A stretch of 64,000 nt of DNA from Linyphia triangularis (GCA_963978545.1 OZ021722.1:6281201-6345200), one strand, 5' to 3'; positions 9,992 through 21,925 are shown, numbered from the stretch's first letter. Program-made: numbers and translations. Notes: a model not told the origin generated them from the letters alone.

Positions 9992-11610
9992 TAGACGAGA
10001 CACTGTTTCAAATTTAAAGGGCTCAAATATAAAAAAAAAAGGATAGGAGTTAGGGATCTCACTGTATATTTACTATCTCAAAAGTCGCATTTTGATACAC
10101 ATCCCCCTTCATTCACCTAGCACCTTCAATTATAATATTTTTTAAAAGTTGCGTGTAAGTTGATAAGTCTATTCATTTGTATCTTACAAAGTTTGAGTCA
10201 TCAGACATTAATTGCTCGAAAAGTAGTAGGAACTTGCACTTGACACGAACGTAATCGGAAGTTGTGTGGAAATGTTGCAAAACTGTCACCATAGCACATT
10301 CACGCCTAAAAAAAACCTTAATTGCCAATTAAGTTTCACTCTTAAGTGTGTGTCTAATGAACATAGTTCAAATGCATTTTTAATGTGTGTGGAATGGAAA
10401 TAAAGTCACTACTTCTCTAGGTATGTTGTGAATTGCCTTCTTATACATTTCACCTTGTACAGTAAGCAAACAAAAAATCCCAACGATGGCTATATCTTCG
10501 GTTCTAATTATTGTTGAATCCTGTGGTTTGCACCAAAATGTTTTGTTTACAATTTTCTCTATGTCTAATTCATTTTTTTTTCTTAGGGGGCCGTATACTA
10601 AGTAAATTTAACTCTATCTTTAAAAAATTCAACACGAACCCCTATTTTTTTATGTTTTCATCCGATTTAGAATACCTTGTTTACCCTAGATACCAAATTT
10701 CGGTTCGTTACGTTGAGAAACACGTGACTTATGAGTGAAAATGTTTTGGAAGATCTTGAGGGTAAATTTCTTTATCACGGGGAAGAATCGAACGTTTCGC
10801 ATGCTTCAAGACGTAATCTATTACGTGGTCTCTTAAAGTGAGCTTTTTTACATTTTTGCTAAATTATCGAGAACCAATAGTCAAAATGGAATAGAAAAAA
10901 TTCAGGAGGGATTTTCGACCATGATAATTCTAAAGGAAGCAAAAAAAAAAATATGTATAGATGTTTATATTTTTAAAAAATGTAATACTTGTTTTATGAA
11001 TTAATAATTATTAAAAAACTGTTGTCTACAAAAGTTGTAAGTTGTTTATGTTTGGCCTTAAGCAAACTATCCTTTAAAATAAAAATTCCTTAAATATATT
11101 AACTATAAAATAATTTATGGCCAAAAAAAACAAATTTTCTTTTTAACATTAATTTATCATTTTTTATATAATTTAAATTGCTAACCACTCATTGGAAAAG
11201 TATGAACTTTGGTATTTAGACATTTTTTTAAGGGGGGGGGGGGGATTCTAAATCTAATCTAAATATTGTATAATATTATGGGGCTGTCACTGAACCTAAT
11301 AAAGTTTGGTTTAGTTATATTATGTAGATGGCTCCTCATGATTAAAAAAAAAAAAAAAAAAAAAAACAACGAACAATTAATAAAGACTTTCTACAATTTA
11401 CAACAGTACTTGACTTTTGTTATTTCATCAATTAGATTACAAGATATAGCCATCGTTCGAATTTTTTTTTTTTTTTTCGTACAGTACAATTCCAAGCTAT
11501 TAGAAAAAGGAGTAACGTTTGAGTTACCAATTAGTTTCAGCGCCAATTCAACTTTAAGTGATTTTGTATGTATGTATGTTTGTAGATGGCGCACAAATCT
11601 GCGGACACCT
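9992..11610. other. Unassigned AT-rich sequence with homopolymers
   Basis: No gene recognised. It includes a G tract at about 11232..11244 and an A tract at about 11344..11366. At about 10775..10845 (minus strand) a tRNA-like remnant with a B-box-like GTTCGATTC lies in a clover-like context, probably an old SINE fragment. The open frames at 10511 and 11266 look like chance. Confidence 0.4.
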
Positions 11611-11615
11611 AATTA

Positions 11616-11935
11616 ACCCCCTTGCCGTCATCCAATAGGGCTGAAACTTGGCAGATAGATTCGATTTCGATGCCAATGCATTCGATCCAAATTTGACGTC
11701 TGCAATTAAAAAGTCGCTTTTACGGAATACTAATAAACCAACTTGGCGCCATCTAATCTCTCTGAAATATCACTTAACCAACCGTTGAAGAAACTCTCCC
11801 CTGTTGCCAAATTTTGTTCATACATAATAAAAATTGTTTTAATCGGAATAAATAAAAGATATGTGGATGCGAGTGCATAAGCTCACATTCATTTTTAAAG
11901 AATAAATTTTAAAAAAGTAGTACACCGCACAAAAA
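11616..11935 (-). repeat. Dispersed repeat F, copy 1
   Basis: Shares GGCTGAAACTTGGCAGATAG, TTACGGAATACTAATAAACC and GAAGAAACTCT with 45974..46330, and inverted with 14887..15640 and 20340..20690. It is non-coding with unclear ends. It runs directly into the TIR element at 11938, whose interior also carries F-like sequence. Confidence 0.55.
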
Positions 11936-11937
11936 TG

Positions 11938-12441
11938 CTAAATTTTATTAGTGATTTAAAAAATTTCGTTTTGTATCGTTCGTTTGCAAACGCGTCATCT
12001 CACGCAAAGTATCCCTAATGCTTTTAAACCTTACAACTGTACAGTGTCAATAATACTATGCGAATGAATCGAATCGGGAAAATAAATGGTTTTGTAGGCA
12101 ATTTCTGTAACTGATTGGTCAATGTTTAAGAGAAAGAGATAAATCTTTTAAAAGAGATATAAAGCAGAAAAAAAGTGTTTGCAAAAATATAACCCCTAAA
12201 AGCATAGTTTTTAATTTTAGTCCTTTACATGCATTATCAATTTTTTTTTATTCATCAACATATCTGTTGTCAGCGTGTGCTTGTTTTTAACATTTAAAGT
12301 GCAAACACCATCTCTAACAACAAACTATGCGTTGTACTAGTTTTTAAAATTTATTTTTTAAAAATGAGCATGAGGTGACGCGTTTGCAAACGAACAATAC
12401 AAAACGAAAATTTTAAATCACTAATAAAATTTAGCGTTTTT
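11938..12441. mobile_element. TIR element with TTTGCAAACG arms
   Basis: About 500 bp with inverted arms of about 75 bp: left GCTAAATTTTATTAGTGATT, TCGTTTTGTATCGTTCG, then TTTGCAAACGCGTCA; the right arm is the reverse complement with a few changes. The interior contains GTTGTCAGCGTGTGCTTG from repeat F, so the element is either an F derivative or has captured F sequence. No transposase. Confidence 0.6.
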
Positions 12442-12810
12442 GTAAAATTAAAACGCAAAATCCGGATCAATTTCAAAATGCAAGTAATTCCCCACTTCTC
12501 GTATTCGAGAAACTACATAGAAACCAAAATTAATTCTCCCATTAACATTTTAAATGATTTCATATTTTCAAATCCCAACTATTCCCATGACATTATTCAT
12601 TTAAATTCCCGAAGAGTTAGTCTAAACCCTAAAGTCCATTAAAATAGATTTATTAGATCCTTAACGTCTGAATTAATTAACTAGGAAATCGATTGAACGC
12701 ACGATATTAATTTCAAGAAAGAAATATTTAGTCAGCAACTATATAATAACCCATGGATTACTATCGTTTATGATATAAATATTCTATATACGCGAATAAT
12801 TCTGAAAAAG
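12442..12810. other. Unassigned AT-rich sequence
   Basis: No gene or repeat recognised. Confidence 0.4.
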
Positions 12811-12822
12811 CGTTGAGAAATG

Positions 12823-13003
12823 GTTGGTTGTATTCAGATTATCTGGCGCCGTCAGCAACACGAGGGCTATAAATGCGCCGAAACATTCGTCATTAGACAA
12901 GCCAACATACATTTACAAACACCCATGCCTAACACAGGACTCGGAACCCACAACCTCGCGGTCTAGAAGCTAGTACGCTAACCACTATACCCGTTTTGCC
13001 GGC
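12823..13003 (-). mobile_element. SINE1, copy 2
   Basis: Complete but decayed copy. It has the B box with an extra C (GGTTCCGAGTCC) and the head CCGGCAAAACGGGTATAGTG on the minus strand. Flanking direct repeats CGTTGAGAAATG (12811..12822) and CGTTGGGAAATG (13005..13016) are the target duplication. Confidence 0.88.
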
Positions 13004-13277
13004 ACGTTGGGAAATGAGGCGTATATGATGCTCCAGTGTAAATTGTCCGAGTCTATTTCTTGCGTCAGATGTCTGCTTCTAAAAGATTGTTACTGTTGTA
13101 GTACATCAGATAAGTAAAATTGTATCGTAAAAAGATTTTTTTTTTTTTCGAGGTGTTAAATGGTTTTAGGATATGTGATATTTTAAAATTGTTCTTAGTT
13201 TCCACGATGAAAGCAGAGGTGCGTTTTAAGGTAACTTTTGACACCTACTCTGAATCTCTAAATTGCATAGCAATATA

Positions 13278-13594
13278 CAGTAGAACCTCGATTAACCGTC
13301 CCTCTTTCATCCGGAACTCTCTGTTAACCGATCATCCTTTAGTCGACATAAAAAATCTCCCAAATAAGTAATAAATCATTTGCCCTTTCTAAAACCGGAA
13401 TATTTTCCTTTACACTAAATTTGAATAAGTAATGGTGAGGTTTCTGACCGTTTTTCAAAAGGACTGTCATTGTTAGAGCAATAATCATATGCAGATCAAA
13501 CTGAACTATTGCTTTTAAAAAGACTTCGGGATAGAACAGCGAAACAACGATTATCAAGATTACGACAACAAAAACTCATTTCCCACAATTATGT

Positions 13595-13638
<44 letters not shown>

Positions 13639-13771
13639 ATTAAAAGCCCTGCATTCAATAAATGAAAATAATGTACTTTTTATTATTTTTTACAACTTTC
13701 TATTATCCGGCATTTTCGCTTATCCGACCTATCTTCGATCCGAATTAGGTCGGTTAATCGAGATTCTACTG
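13278..13771 (+). mobile_element. Pogo/Tigger-like MITE, copy B
   Basis: Starts CAGTAGAACCTCGATTAACC and ends GGTTAATCGAGATTCTACTG, with TA outside both ends. An A tract of about 40 (13598..13637) has expanded inside it. Colinear with copies A, C and D. Open frames on either strand are shared between copies only because the DNA is. Confidence 0.85.
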
Positions 13772-14037
13772 TATTCTGGATTAATAATACTATAACCCAT
13801 AAAAAATAAAGTTTTAATATAATTCCTTTATATGCATTGTAAATTTTTATATTCACTAACTATGAATGATTTTGATTCTATCAGCAAACAACGTTAATTT
13901 ACATTGCCTTCGTTAATTTTGCAAAATGTTAGGCTTGTGCCTAAACATTATTTCTCAAGTCAGTAGGCTACATACAACGTCGCAGCTCTAAGGCCTTTCC
14001 TTTGATGGTGAATCCTTCTCCCTCTTCCACTAATATA

Positions 14038-14702
14038 GTCCGAGAGGCGACTGCAGTTTTTGGACCCCATCGAACATCATTCTGAATTTTTTTTATAGAA
14101 AATGGAGAAAAGTGAGTAGATTACGAATCCACTGGTCAGCCGTGGCAAAAAATGGCCAAACTGGTCAAAAATCGACTTGGAATGAGTTGAACTAAAATCC
14201 GATTGCCAAATATGTCATAACTTGCCAAAAAGAGAACAAACTTTTTCATCTGGCAACCCACTGCATTTGGATTTCAATGAGAAAAAGCGCAAACGATTTC
14301 TGATCTCTGGCTCGGAAAATTTTTATTTTTTAAAAGTAAGCCAAATTGGCGACATTAGTTACGTCATCAGTGACGTAATGTTTATTGCCAACTTGGCTCC
14401 CTTTTAATAGATGCAAGTAGACCGTTGCCAGATATCAGAATCGACTGCAACCTTCTTAATTGAAAATCAAAGAGTGAGGGTTACCAAATAAAAAAAAAAA
14501 AAAATGCTCATTATTTGGCAAGTTATGGCGCATTCTGCAATTGGATTTAGTTCAACTTATTAAACGTCGATTTTTGACCAGTTTCGGCCATTTTTGCCAC
14601 GGCAGACCAGTGGATTCGTAATCTACTCACTTTTCTCTAATTTCTATAAGAAATTCAGAATGATGTTCGATGGGGTCCAAAAATTGCAGTCGCCTCTCAG
14701 TC
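14038..14702. mobile_element. Long-TIR MITE (GAGAGGCGACTGCA ends), copy 1
   Basis: A 665-bp element with inverted arms of about 180 bp: left GTCCGAGAGGCGACTGCAG; right, read inward, GACTGAGAGGCGACTGCAA. Both arms then read TTTTTGGACCCCATCGAACA, GTGAGTAGATTACGAATCCA and GGCAAAAATGGCC. TA lies outside both ends in this copy. The second copy is 53756..54421. No transposase is seen. Confidence 0.8.
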
Positions 14703-14886
14703 TATAAGACAAGGCAGTGAAGCGCTTTTCAAGTGGTCTGGTCAATATCTATCACACACTCCCCACCGATGAACAATCAGTTCATCTACAATACGACTTT
14801 AAGGAATTTGAGAGAAAATAACGTATACCTCAATTTATCATACAATATTCGAAAGAATAGATTTTCTAAAATTAACAACATAGCGC

Positions 14887-15640
14887 CGACGCCGTTACTG
14901 TTGCCAGCGGGTGCTTGTTTTTAATATTTAAAATTAGACGAAAACACCATCTTTATCAGCAAAATATGCGGTGAACTACTTTTCAAAATTTATTCGTTAA
15001 AAATGAATGTGAATTTTTGCACTCGCATCCAAATTTCTTTTATTTATTCTGATTAAAACAATTTATTTTACAGTAGAACCTCGATTAACCGTTTCTCTTT
15101 CATCCGGAACTCTCTGTTTTAACCGACCATCCTTTAGTCGACATCAAAAATCTCCCAAATGAGTAATGAATCATTTGCCCTTTTTAATACCGGAATATTT
15201 TCCTTCACACAAAATTTGCATAAGTAATGGTGAGGCTTCTGACCGTTTTTCAAAAGGACTGACATGGTTAGAGCAATAATCATATGCAGATCAAACTGAA
15301 CTATTGCTTTTAAAAAGACTTCGGAATAGAAACGCGAAACAACGATTATCAAGATTACGACAACTAAAACTCATTTCCAAAAATTATGTCATAAAAACAA
15401 CAACATTAAAAGCCCTGCATTCAATAAATGAAAATAATTTATTTTTTATTATTTTTTACAACTCTCTATTATCCGGCATTTTCTCTTATCTGATCTATCT
15501 TCGGTCCGAATTGAGTCGGTTAACCGAGGTTCTACTGTATTATTTATTTACTGAAACAATTTTTGCCAACAGGAAAAAGTTTCTTCAATGATCGGTTAAA
15601 TGCTATTTCATCGCGATTAGATGACGGCAAGGGTTAATTA
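14887..15640 (+). repeat. Dispersed repeat F, copy 2, split by a pogo-like MITE
   Basis: Contains GTTGCCAGCGGGTGCTTG, AATATGCGGTGAACTACTTT, then after the MITE TTTTTGCCAACAGGAAAAAG and TAGATGACGGCAAGG. The MITE at 15071..15537 interrupts the sequence at a TA, and the two halves join to the F order seen elsewhere. Confidence 0.6.
15071..15537 (+). mobile_element. Pogo/Tigger-like MITE, copy C
   Basis: Starts CAGTAGAACCTCGATTAACC and ends GTTAACCGAGGTTCTACTG. TA is on both sides (15069..15070, 15538..15539). It lies inside repeat F and so is younger than that copy of F. Confidence 0.85.
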
Positions 15641-16060
15641 GGAGTCCGCCAATTTTCTCACCATCGATAAAGATGTCCACGAGCATACAAACAAAATCGA
15701 AGTTATTACAAAGAATTAAAAAAAATTAAAGAATACAAAAGTGAATTTTTTAAGAGAGAAGTATATCTCAAAAACTAGTTCTTCTTACATATACCTTCTT
15801 TCATTCACTTATCCCTTCAATTGTTGCCCATCTGAAGGCTGTGCGGTAAATTTTATTTAATTCTAAGCAAAACTAAAGAATTTTGGAAAAAGTGTACCAT
15901 GTCCCCCCCCCCCCCCCCTTAACAAACGTTCGAGCAAAAGCATCACACACAAACGCTTTAACTTTAACACAAAACTTTTGATATCGTTATGATATATTAT
16001 AATCCATTCGAAAGGAGTGACGACATTTTTAATAGAAATTTGCCCATGAATGCGTCGACA
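15641..16060. other. Unassigned sequence with a C homopolymer
   Basis: Includes a run of about 15 C at 15903..15918. No gene recognised. Confidence 0.4.
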
Positions 16061-16064
16061 GACC

Positions 16065-16399
16065 ATCGATATAGATAAACAACTGGATAGACTGCTCCGA
16101 TGTCAATGCAAGGAGAAAAACACGCCGGGGATTGTGAAGCTGGTGGGATGATTAACCAATCACAGTTCCACTTTTATAGTTGGATGGGAATGCGAAAAAC
16201 CTTGTAAAGTGTTAGAGTAGATATAATTTTTGCACATTATTACTAATTAAGGTCTACTATTGACAATTCTGCTGTGTACAACCCAAAATTTTATTTGCAA
16301 TCCCCGGCGATCCGTATTTTTTATCCCACCAATGGCATCTGGCAACGGCTTCATTTTCCCAGCGTTAAGCAGTCTATCCAGTTGTTTATCTATATCGAT
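16065..16399 (+). mobile_element. MITE family C, intact copy
   Basis: Ends are inverted: left ATCGATATAGATAAACAACT then GGATAGACTGCTC; right GCAGTCTATCC then AGTTGTTTATCTATATCGAT. Inside are AACCAATCACAGTTCC and TTCTGCTGTGTACAACCC. Relatives are 56931..57254 (inverted) and the multiply interrupted copy spanning 26157..28246. Confidence 0.78.
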
Positions 16400-16400
16400 G

Positions 16401-16990
16401 CGACAGACTTGGGCTTGCCGTTTCCACAATGATGGGCAATGATCATAGGTGGGGTTCACCTTCTACTTGGCATAATATGGGCCAAAATTGACAACCACTG
16501 CTTTTATACAATGGGAGTCCATCGATGTGTATTACAAGATTGACGACTTTGTCTTTACGTATCAGCACTTTAATCGAATTTCGCCAGTGTATTTGCAACG
16601 CCGAAGTATATATATATATACTGCTCATTTATTCGTTACTGTGACATTGGTATTGCGACATGTTCGTAAAAAGGAGCGAGCATCCGTGGGAAAATCTCTG
16701 AATAACATGCTCAGGAGTACAAGAAGAGCAGTCAATGTGTTTAAAGGACTCTTGTAACGTCCAGTTTTTTAATTAAAAAAAAAAAAAAAAAAAAACTATT
16801 TTCTGATCCAACATCAGGGTATGCTTCCTCACGGGAAGACATTCTGACAGTTCTGCAGATTCAAAAGAGTAGTCTAAATCAGAAATATAGCTAATATAAT
16901 CTAGTCATAGTCATAGTGAATGGGGGGGGGGGGGTCAACTGAGCCTAGGTGCTGATTCCATTATTAAATATTGCACCAACTCCTTTATTT
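16401..16990. other. Unassigned sequence
   Basis: An 89-codon frame at 16488..16757 (+) starts at an ATG and contains a basic stretch, but it has no recognised motif and its codon use looks ordinary for non-coding DNA. A tracts lie at about 16775..16793 and a G tract at 16921..16934. Confidence 0.35.
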
Positions 16991-16999
16991 TATCACACC

Positions 17000-17575
17000 C
17001 CTCTCGAAGAAAGCCAGATTCCTTAAGAAAGGTCAAAAGGACTTTTGACAGGTTCCTCGTGGATTGTATCAAGTTCTGTTCCAAGACCTAAGCTTGAGTG
17101 CCTGATGTGAAGAAGAGCTTCACATTCAAAAAGTATATGGTGGGCGGTTTCCTCCACCATATTGCACTTCCTACATAGAGGTTCTTCTTTAAATATTCCC
17201 ATTCTATGAAGGTGTTTTCTTAGGTGATAGTGGCCTGTAAGAAATCCAACTATCACCCTCGTCTTATCTCTGCTAAGACGCAGGATCTGAGATGATAGTT
17301 TCATGGAAGGTTCTTGGATCATAAGCCTCGCATGTTTTTGATCGGTGGTTAATAATCAAATGATTCTTCAGAATAGGACCAGGTTTCCTCCGCAGAAGAT
17401 GGCAAATTGTTGGAATCGTGATGAAAGCTACATGAGTGGACTCCAACAGTAGAGGAATTCGCATTTTCAGAGATAAGATTAATTGCTTATCTCTGTTTTT
17501 AAATAACTTCGCTTTCAGCACATAATTTAAAATTAATAATTTTATCAACATCCTCGTCGCATTTGAGCTCATTTA
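17000..17575 (-). pseudogene. Non-LTR retrotransposon 3' end (RNase H and C-terminal zinc knuckle)
   Basis: The minus strand encodes SRDKTRVIVGFLTGHYHLRK, HLHRMGIFKEEPLCRKCN and EETAHHILFECEALLHIRH, followed by a stop. This is the pattern of Jockey/R1-like LINE second reading frames: the last part of the RNase H domain, including the GHYxLRxHLxRMG motif, then a CxxC...H...C knuckle. Upstream the frame changes near 17310, and the remaining N-terminal part (towards 17572) is in a different frame and poorly conserved. It is therefore a 5'-truncated, dead copy, the usual outcome of target-primed reverse transcription. Confidence 0.8.
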
Positions 17576-17579
17576 CTAT

Positions 17580-18160
17580 AGAGTCAGCTTTCCTCTATAC
17601 CAAAGTTTGTAACGAGTTCTTTCATCCATCTTAAATCAATGGTAAACAAATTTTTTAAAAGATAAAATTTGATATCGAATTTTACACTCAACGAAGCTTA
17701 AAAGCCTCTAAAGTAAATATTTATAATATAGCAAAATATAAAATCAGTAAAGCAATAGAAAAAAATACTGAACTCACCATTTCAATTTCCAAGTCTATGT
17801 CTACCTCGTTAGAAAGCTGGAAAATATCCACCAATCACGAAGCGAGTACGTACAGTTTCACTACAACAAACGACTTCGTGAAGAATCGATGTATGAACTG
17901 GTTGATTACATAGGTCCATGTCGACCGATATAGATATTCCTTTCAAATAGAAAAAATATATAAGTTACTTCTTTATTCTTATTATTCTTATTATTATTGA
18001 TATTTTGTTGCTGTATTTATCTTTCAAACCCATAAACAATTATATGTAAAAAAAAAATATACTTGAATTATGTCAGCGCAAAGCGTGTTACTGAATAAAT
18101 TTGATCCCAGGGTTTCGCATGGGTTGGTAATAGGCAGATGGGCCCACCAGACCCCAGCTA
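17580..18160. other. Unassigned AT-rich sequence
   Basis: No gene or repeat recognised before the SINE at 18177. Confidence 0.4.
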
Positions 18161-18176
18161 TCCGATATAAGTCCCT

Positions 18177-18356
18177 GCCGACCAAACGGTATAGTGGTTA
18201 GCGTGCTAGCTTCTAGACCGCGAGGTTGCGAGTTCCGAGTCCCGTGTTAGGCCTGGGTGTCTGTAAGTGTATGTTGGCTTGTATAATGACGAATGTTTCG
18301 GCGCATTATAGCCCGTGTTGCTGACGGCGCCAGATAATCTGAAAACAACCAACCAA
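18177..18356 (+). mobile_element. SINE1, copy 3
   Basis: Starts GCCGACCAAACGGTATAGTG and ends in CCAACCAA. The B box carries the extra C (GTTCCGAGTCC). The perfect 14-bp target duplication is CCGATATAAGTCCC at 18162..18175 and 18357..18370. Confidence 0.93.
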
Positions 18357-18423
18357 CCGATATAAGTCCCGCGTAGGCCCATGTGAATCCATTTCATTGT
18401 GCTACCTGTGGGGCAAAGTTTGT

Positions 18424-18600
18424 TTGGTCGGTTGGTTTGTAACCTCAACGACCTATTCTTTTGCTCAATAACGTCTGATCTGGACGGGACCTACAGCTTA
18501 ACGCGAATTCCGAACCACAACGAACATCCATGCCCTACCGGGGATTCGAACCCAGCACTTTTAGCATGTGAGCTCTCACCACTCAGCCATCAGGTGGACA
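18424..18600 (-). mobile_element. SINE2 (tRNA-derived), complete copy
   Basis: On the minus strand the head reads CCACCTGATGGCTGAGTGGT, then the B box GGGTTCGAATCCC. The body follows with GGCATGGATGTTCGTTGTGG, AAGCTGTAGGTCCCGTCC and GGTCGTTGAGGTTACAAACC. An internal pol III promoter is implied by the two boxes. Confidence 0.78.
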
Positions 18601-19175
18601 GGCACCCTTTGGCTCTGGGTTCTGTGGGAATCCATTTGCTGCCATGTGAAATCCGTGGCTTGATAACATATTGAATAAGAAATAAGCAGTGTCGGTTCTT
18701 ATTCTTTTTTAAAGCTTCTTTGTAGGATATCCACTGGAAAACAAAACAAAACATCCAAATAGCTCCGCGGCTTAATTTTGAAAATGATTTATTCATGAAT
18801 TGTTTGCGAAACTAAGTTAATGGGAAATCGCGCAACATTGAATTACTCTGTATAAATTCAGCACGTATGGCAACTTGGGTGTAATTACAACATTGATCTC
18901 GCTTCGGTTAAGTGAAACAGAAGCGGAGAATTGTTGATAGGCATTGCTTAAGAGACCCAATCGAATTCTACGTTGAAGATCTTTGTTTATCAATTTCTAA
19001 AGGCTTTTATCGATTTTGTAACGAGAATTTCGGAGATGTTTAAAACATCTTAAAAGCGAACAACAGCGAATTTGGAAAAAGAAAAAAAAAAAAAAAAAAA
19101 ATCATTAAAGCCGTTTTTATTGTGAAAATTCCTTCAATGCAGCTACTTTATGCGGATGCGCAATTTGGACGAAAA
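18601..19175. other. Unassigned sequence
   Basis: No gene recognised; an A tract lies near 19082..19101. Confidence 0.4.
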
Positions 19176-19190
19176 TCCCATTGGCAGTTC

Positions 19191-19369
19191 GCCGACCAAA
19201 CGGTATAGTGGTCTGCGTGTTAGCTTCTAGACCGCGAGGTTGCGGGTTCCGAGTCCCGTGTTAGGCATGGGTGTTTGTAAATGTATGTTGGCTTGTCTAA
19301 TGACGAATGATTCGGCGCATTATAGCCCTCGTGTTGCTGACGGCGCCAGATAATCTGAATACAACCCAA
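19191..19369 (+). mobile_element. SINE1, copy 4
   Basis: Starts GCCGACCAAACGGTATAGTG. The A-box region is altered to GTGGTCTGC, and the B box has the extra C. The perfect 14-bp target duplication CCCATTGGCAGTTC lies at 19177..19190 and 19370..19383. Confidence 0.93.
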
Positions 19370-19694
19370 CCCATTGGCAGTTCCTATAGTGACCACTGAC
19401 CAGCACGCAAAAGTTGGACATCGTAAGTCTATTTGTTGAGGCATTAAACTGACCACACACGGATTCATTTTTTCTAGACGACATTTTTGGACTTAGAACA
19501 CTTCAAAAAGCGAAGAAATGTCAAAACTACTATTTTTTTTTACCATATGCAGTTCTCCCATTAGCCTATGTTAACAAATGGTCCAATTGAAAGTAAAAGG
19601 GGCGATTGCTCACATTAGGGTAGTATAGAAATTCAATTTGTTAGAAAATAGTTTTTGAGAAAATATAGAATCAAGAATGATACACAAGTAGTTT

Positions 19695-20256
19695 CGGCTT
19701 TCTAATTGGACTGATAAAAATAATGTCAACATTTTAATTTGTTTTTTAATTAATTTTTTACAAAAAGCGACTTCTAATAGATTTTAGAGCTTTGAAAGTT
19801 TCAACATACGTAGTTTTGGCCTCTAATTTTGCTTTCCACAATCACGTGTTAAAATAATCTTAAAGTGGTGTTGTATTATTGTATTAACAGGGAATTTTTT
19901 TTCTTCTTGACAATTGAGCGGCTTTCATTATTAAGACTTTACTCAGCAATTAGATTTTAGTGAGGGAAGCGAGCTGATGCTTACGAAGCAATGAACCTTT
20001 CAGTGAGCGAAGCGAGCTTATGCTTGTATAGAAATGAACCTTTCAACGAGTGAAGTAAGTCTGTGTTTATGTGCCAATGAATTTTTCAGCGAACGAAGTG
20101 AGCTCGATTTTGCGTAGCGATGAACCTTCCTGTGAGAGAAGCGCCAAAAACTGGGACCTATACTCGAATGACAGATTTCCGCAACGCGAGACATTACAGC
20201 TAGCTAAAATATTGCACATGTTAAAATTTCGTAGCGAAGCACGAATATTCAGCTAG
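19695..20256 (+). mobile_element. Helitron-like element, 3' part
   Basis: One diverged unit of the internal repeat (AGTTTTGGCCTCTAATTTTG) is followed by four units of about 50 bp around GAGCGAAGCGAGCTTATGCT and CAATGAACCTTTCA (19955..20150). The end is AAAATTTCGTAGCGAAGCAC then ATTCAGCTAG, followed by T. A hairpin close to CTAG with insertion before T is the Helitron 3' signature. The 5' part is missing. Confidence 0.72.
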
Positions 20257-20339
20257 TATAGACTAAATAAATTCGGAAATACAACATTATAGAAAATTTT
20301 CAAAGGACTTTTAAAATTGGAATTTAAGAAGCAAATAAT

Positions 20340-20690
20340 AATAATATAATTCATAAAAACAAAGTTTTTAATATAAATCTTTTGCAGACATTGACAATTT
20401 TTATATTCATTTACATAGCGGACGTTTCTGTTGTCAGCGTGTGTGCTTGGTGTTGGCATCTAGTTTTAAATATTAAAAACATCTCTATCGGTAAAATATG
20501 CGGTGAACGGGTCAATGATCGATTAAATGCTATTTCAGCGCAGTTGGATGACGGCAAGGAGGTTTATTAGCATTCCGTAAAAGCGACCTTTTAGCGACAG
20601 TGGCAGCCCGCAAAATTTGATAGAATGCATTGTCATCATCATAGAATCTAACTGCCAAGTTTCAGCCAGATTGTATTACGGTTAAACGGC
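20340..20690 (+). repeat. Dispersed repeat F, copy 3
   Basis: Contains TGTTGTCAGCGTGTGTGCTT, AATATGCGGTGAACGG, GGATGACGGCAAGG, AGTGGCAGCC and TGCCAAGTTTCAGCC. The same order appears inverted at 45974..46330. No coding capacity is seen. Confidence 0.6.
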
Positions 20691-20699
20691 CAACCACTC

Positions 20700-21480
20700 G
20701 GCAACCCACTCACACACAAAAAAAATCGGTTTAAAAACGTATTCTATGAATCGAGTAAACTGTTACTATGCAACAACATGAATAAATATTTCTTCGTCTA
20801 TTCAAATCTCTCACACCTTTCAGTTTAATTTACTACAATAACCATTCCAGTATTATTAGAGAACGAAATGCCTCAAAGCTTCAATGAAACAAAATTTCCC
20901 CCACAACAGCTGCATATCTCAGGTACAGCGGAAATAAGCAGAAAATCGAAAAGAAACAATTGTAAGTGTTATTAATTAGGGATGTAGGAAAGCCTACCTT
21001 CCTTAGAATACTTAGGTATTTTATAGAATACCAGGCGTTTTCGTGCAAGTATCAAACGATTAACATTCCACACATTTTCTAGAGCATTGTACAGAATGGC
21101 AAAAGTATGTAAAAGTAATTTCAAACGTTTCGAATATCACGTGGGCTCCCGTTTTAGCTTCAGAATTTCGCGTTTTGTTCGGGAAGTCTCAAAATAAGCA
21201 ATTTTATTTAAATTTGTTTACAAATTTAAAATAGTTTTATACTGTGCAGTATGAAAATGGAAGAGGAAGATATATAGGATTGAAGAGAGAGTAACAAACA
21301 TGCAATAAACAATAAATAATGCAACAGTCATGCAAACAGTCAATAAACATGCAATAGTTTGTTGAATCGTGTTTGCGAATTTTCTTTATATGCAGTTATT
21401 ATTTTATATTACAATGCCTAGGTATTCTATGCAATGTCTATTGAACGTTTATAATAATTCTCTTGTTTCATATGTTGCCT
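20700..21480. other. Unassigned AT-rich sequence
   Basis: No gene recognised; contains a short run of CAATAAACATGCAATA-type repeats near 21300..21360. Confidence 0.4.
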
Positions 21481-21482
21481 AA

Positions 21483-21925
21483 TAGTCTAAGAGCCCATGG
21501 CCGGCTACCTGTATGTATTTGACCAGACCTGAGTTTTTGTACGTTAAGGCCCCTATACCAACCATACATAAGTAGGGGACTCACTAACCTCAAAGTGGTG
21601 GACGCGTCGAGCGCTCAGGTAAGACAGGTATCGATTTTTGACTAATTTTAAATCCATTTGACCACGTCTGCCGTTTTAAAATTTGAAAATATATTATTAT
21701 TACTATCGGAAAATAAGAATGGCAGACCATTATCGCGCATTTTACTTTGTGGCAGACAATTTTGAAAATGCTAAAAAAAAAAAATTTTGAAAGTATTTGA
21801 CCAGATCTGCCATTGATATATTTTATTTATTATAGTCTTAAAAACTTATATTGAACACGGCAGACGTCTGCATTGCGTACACACATCAACAAATAATAAA
21901 ATCTTAGCTACTATCCGGCCAGATG
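21483..21925 (+). repeat. Left terminal inverted repeat of the long-TIR element
   Basis: Matches 23331..23778 in reverse complement from TAGTCTAAGAGCCC to ATCCGGCCAGATG. The repeated GGCAGAC and TTTGACCA motifs are spread along its whole length, as expected of subterminal transposase-binding sites. Confidence 0.92.

Noticed and set aside
13339..13557. Similar peptides on the minus strand at 13339..13557 and 15134..15352 suggesting a conserved gene
   Set aside because: Both are inside copies of the same pogo-like MITE, and a third copy breaks the frame.
19955..20150. Regular short repeats resembling a CRISPR array
   Set aside because: Unit sequences diverge, the spacing is that of tandem units without unique spacers, and they sit at a Helitron 3' end in a eukaryotic genome.
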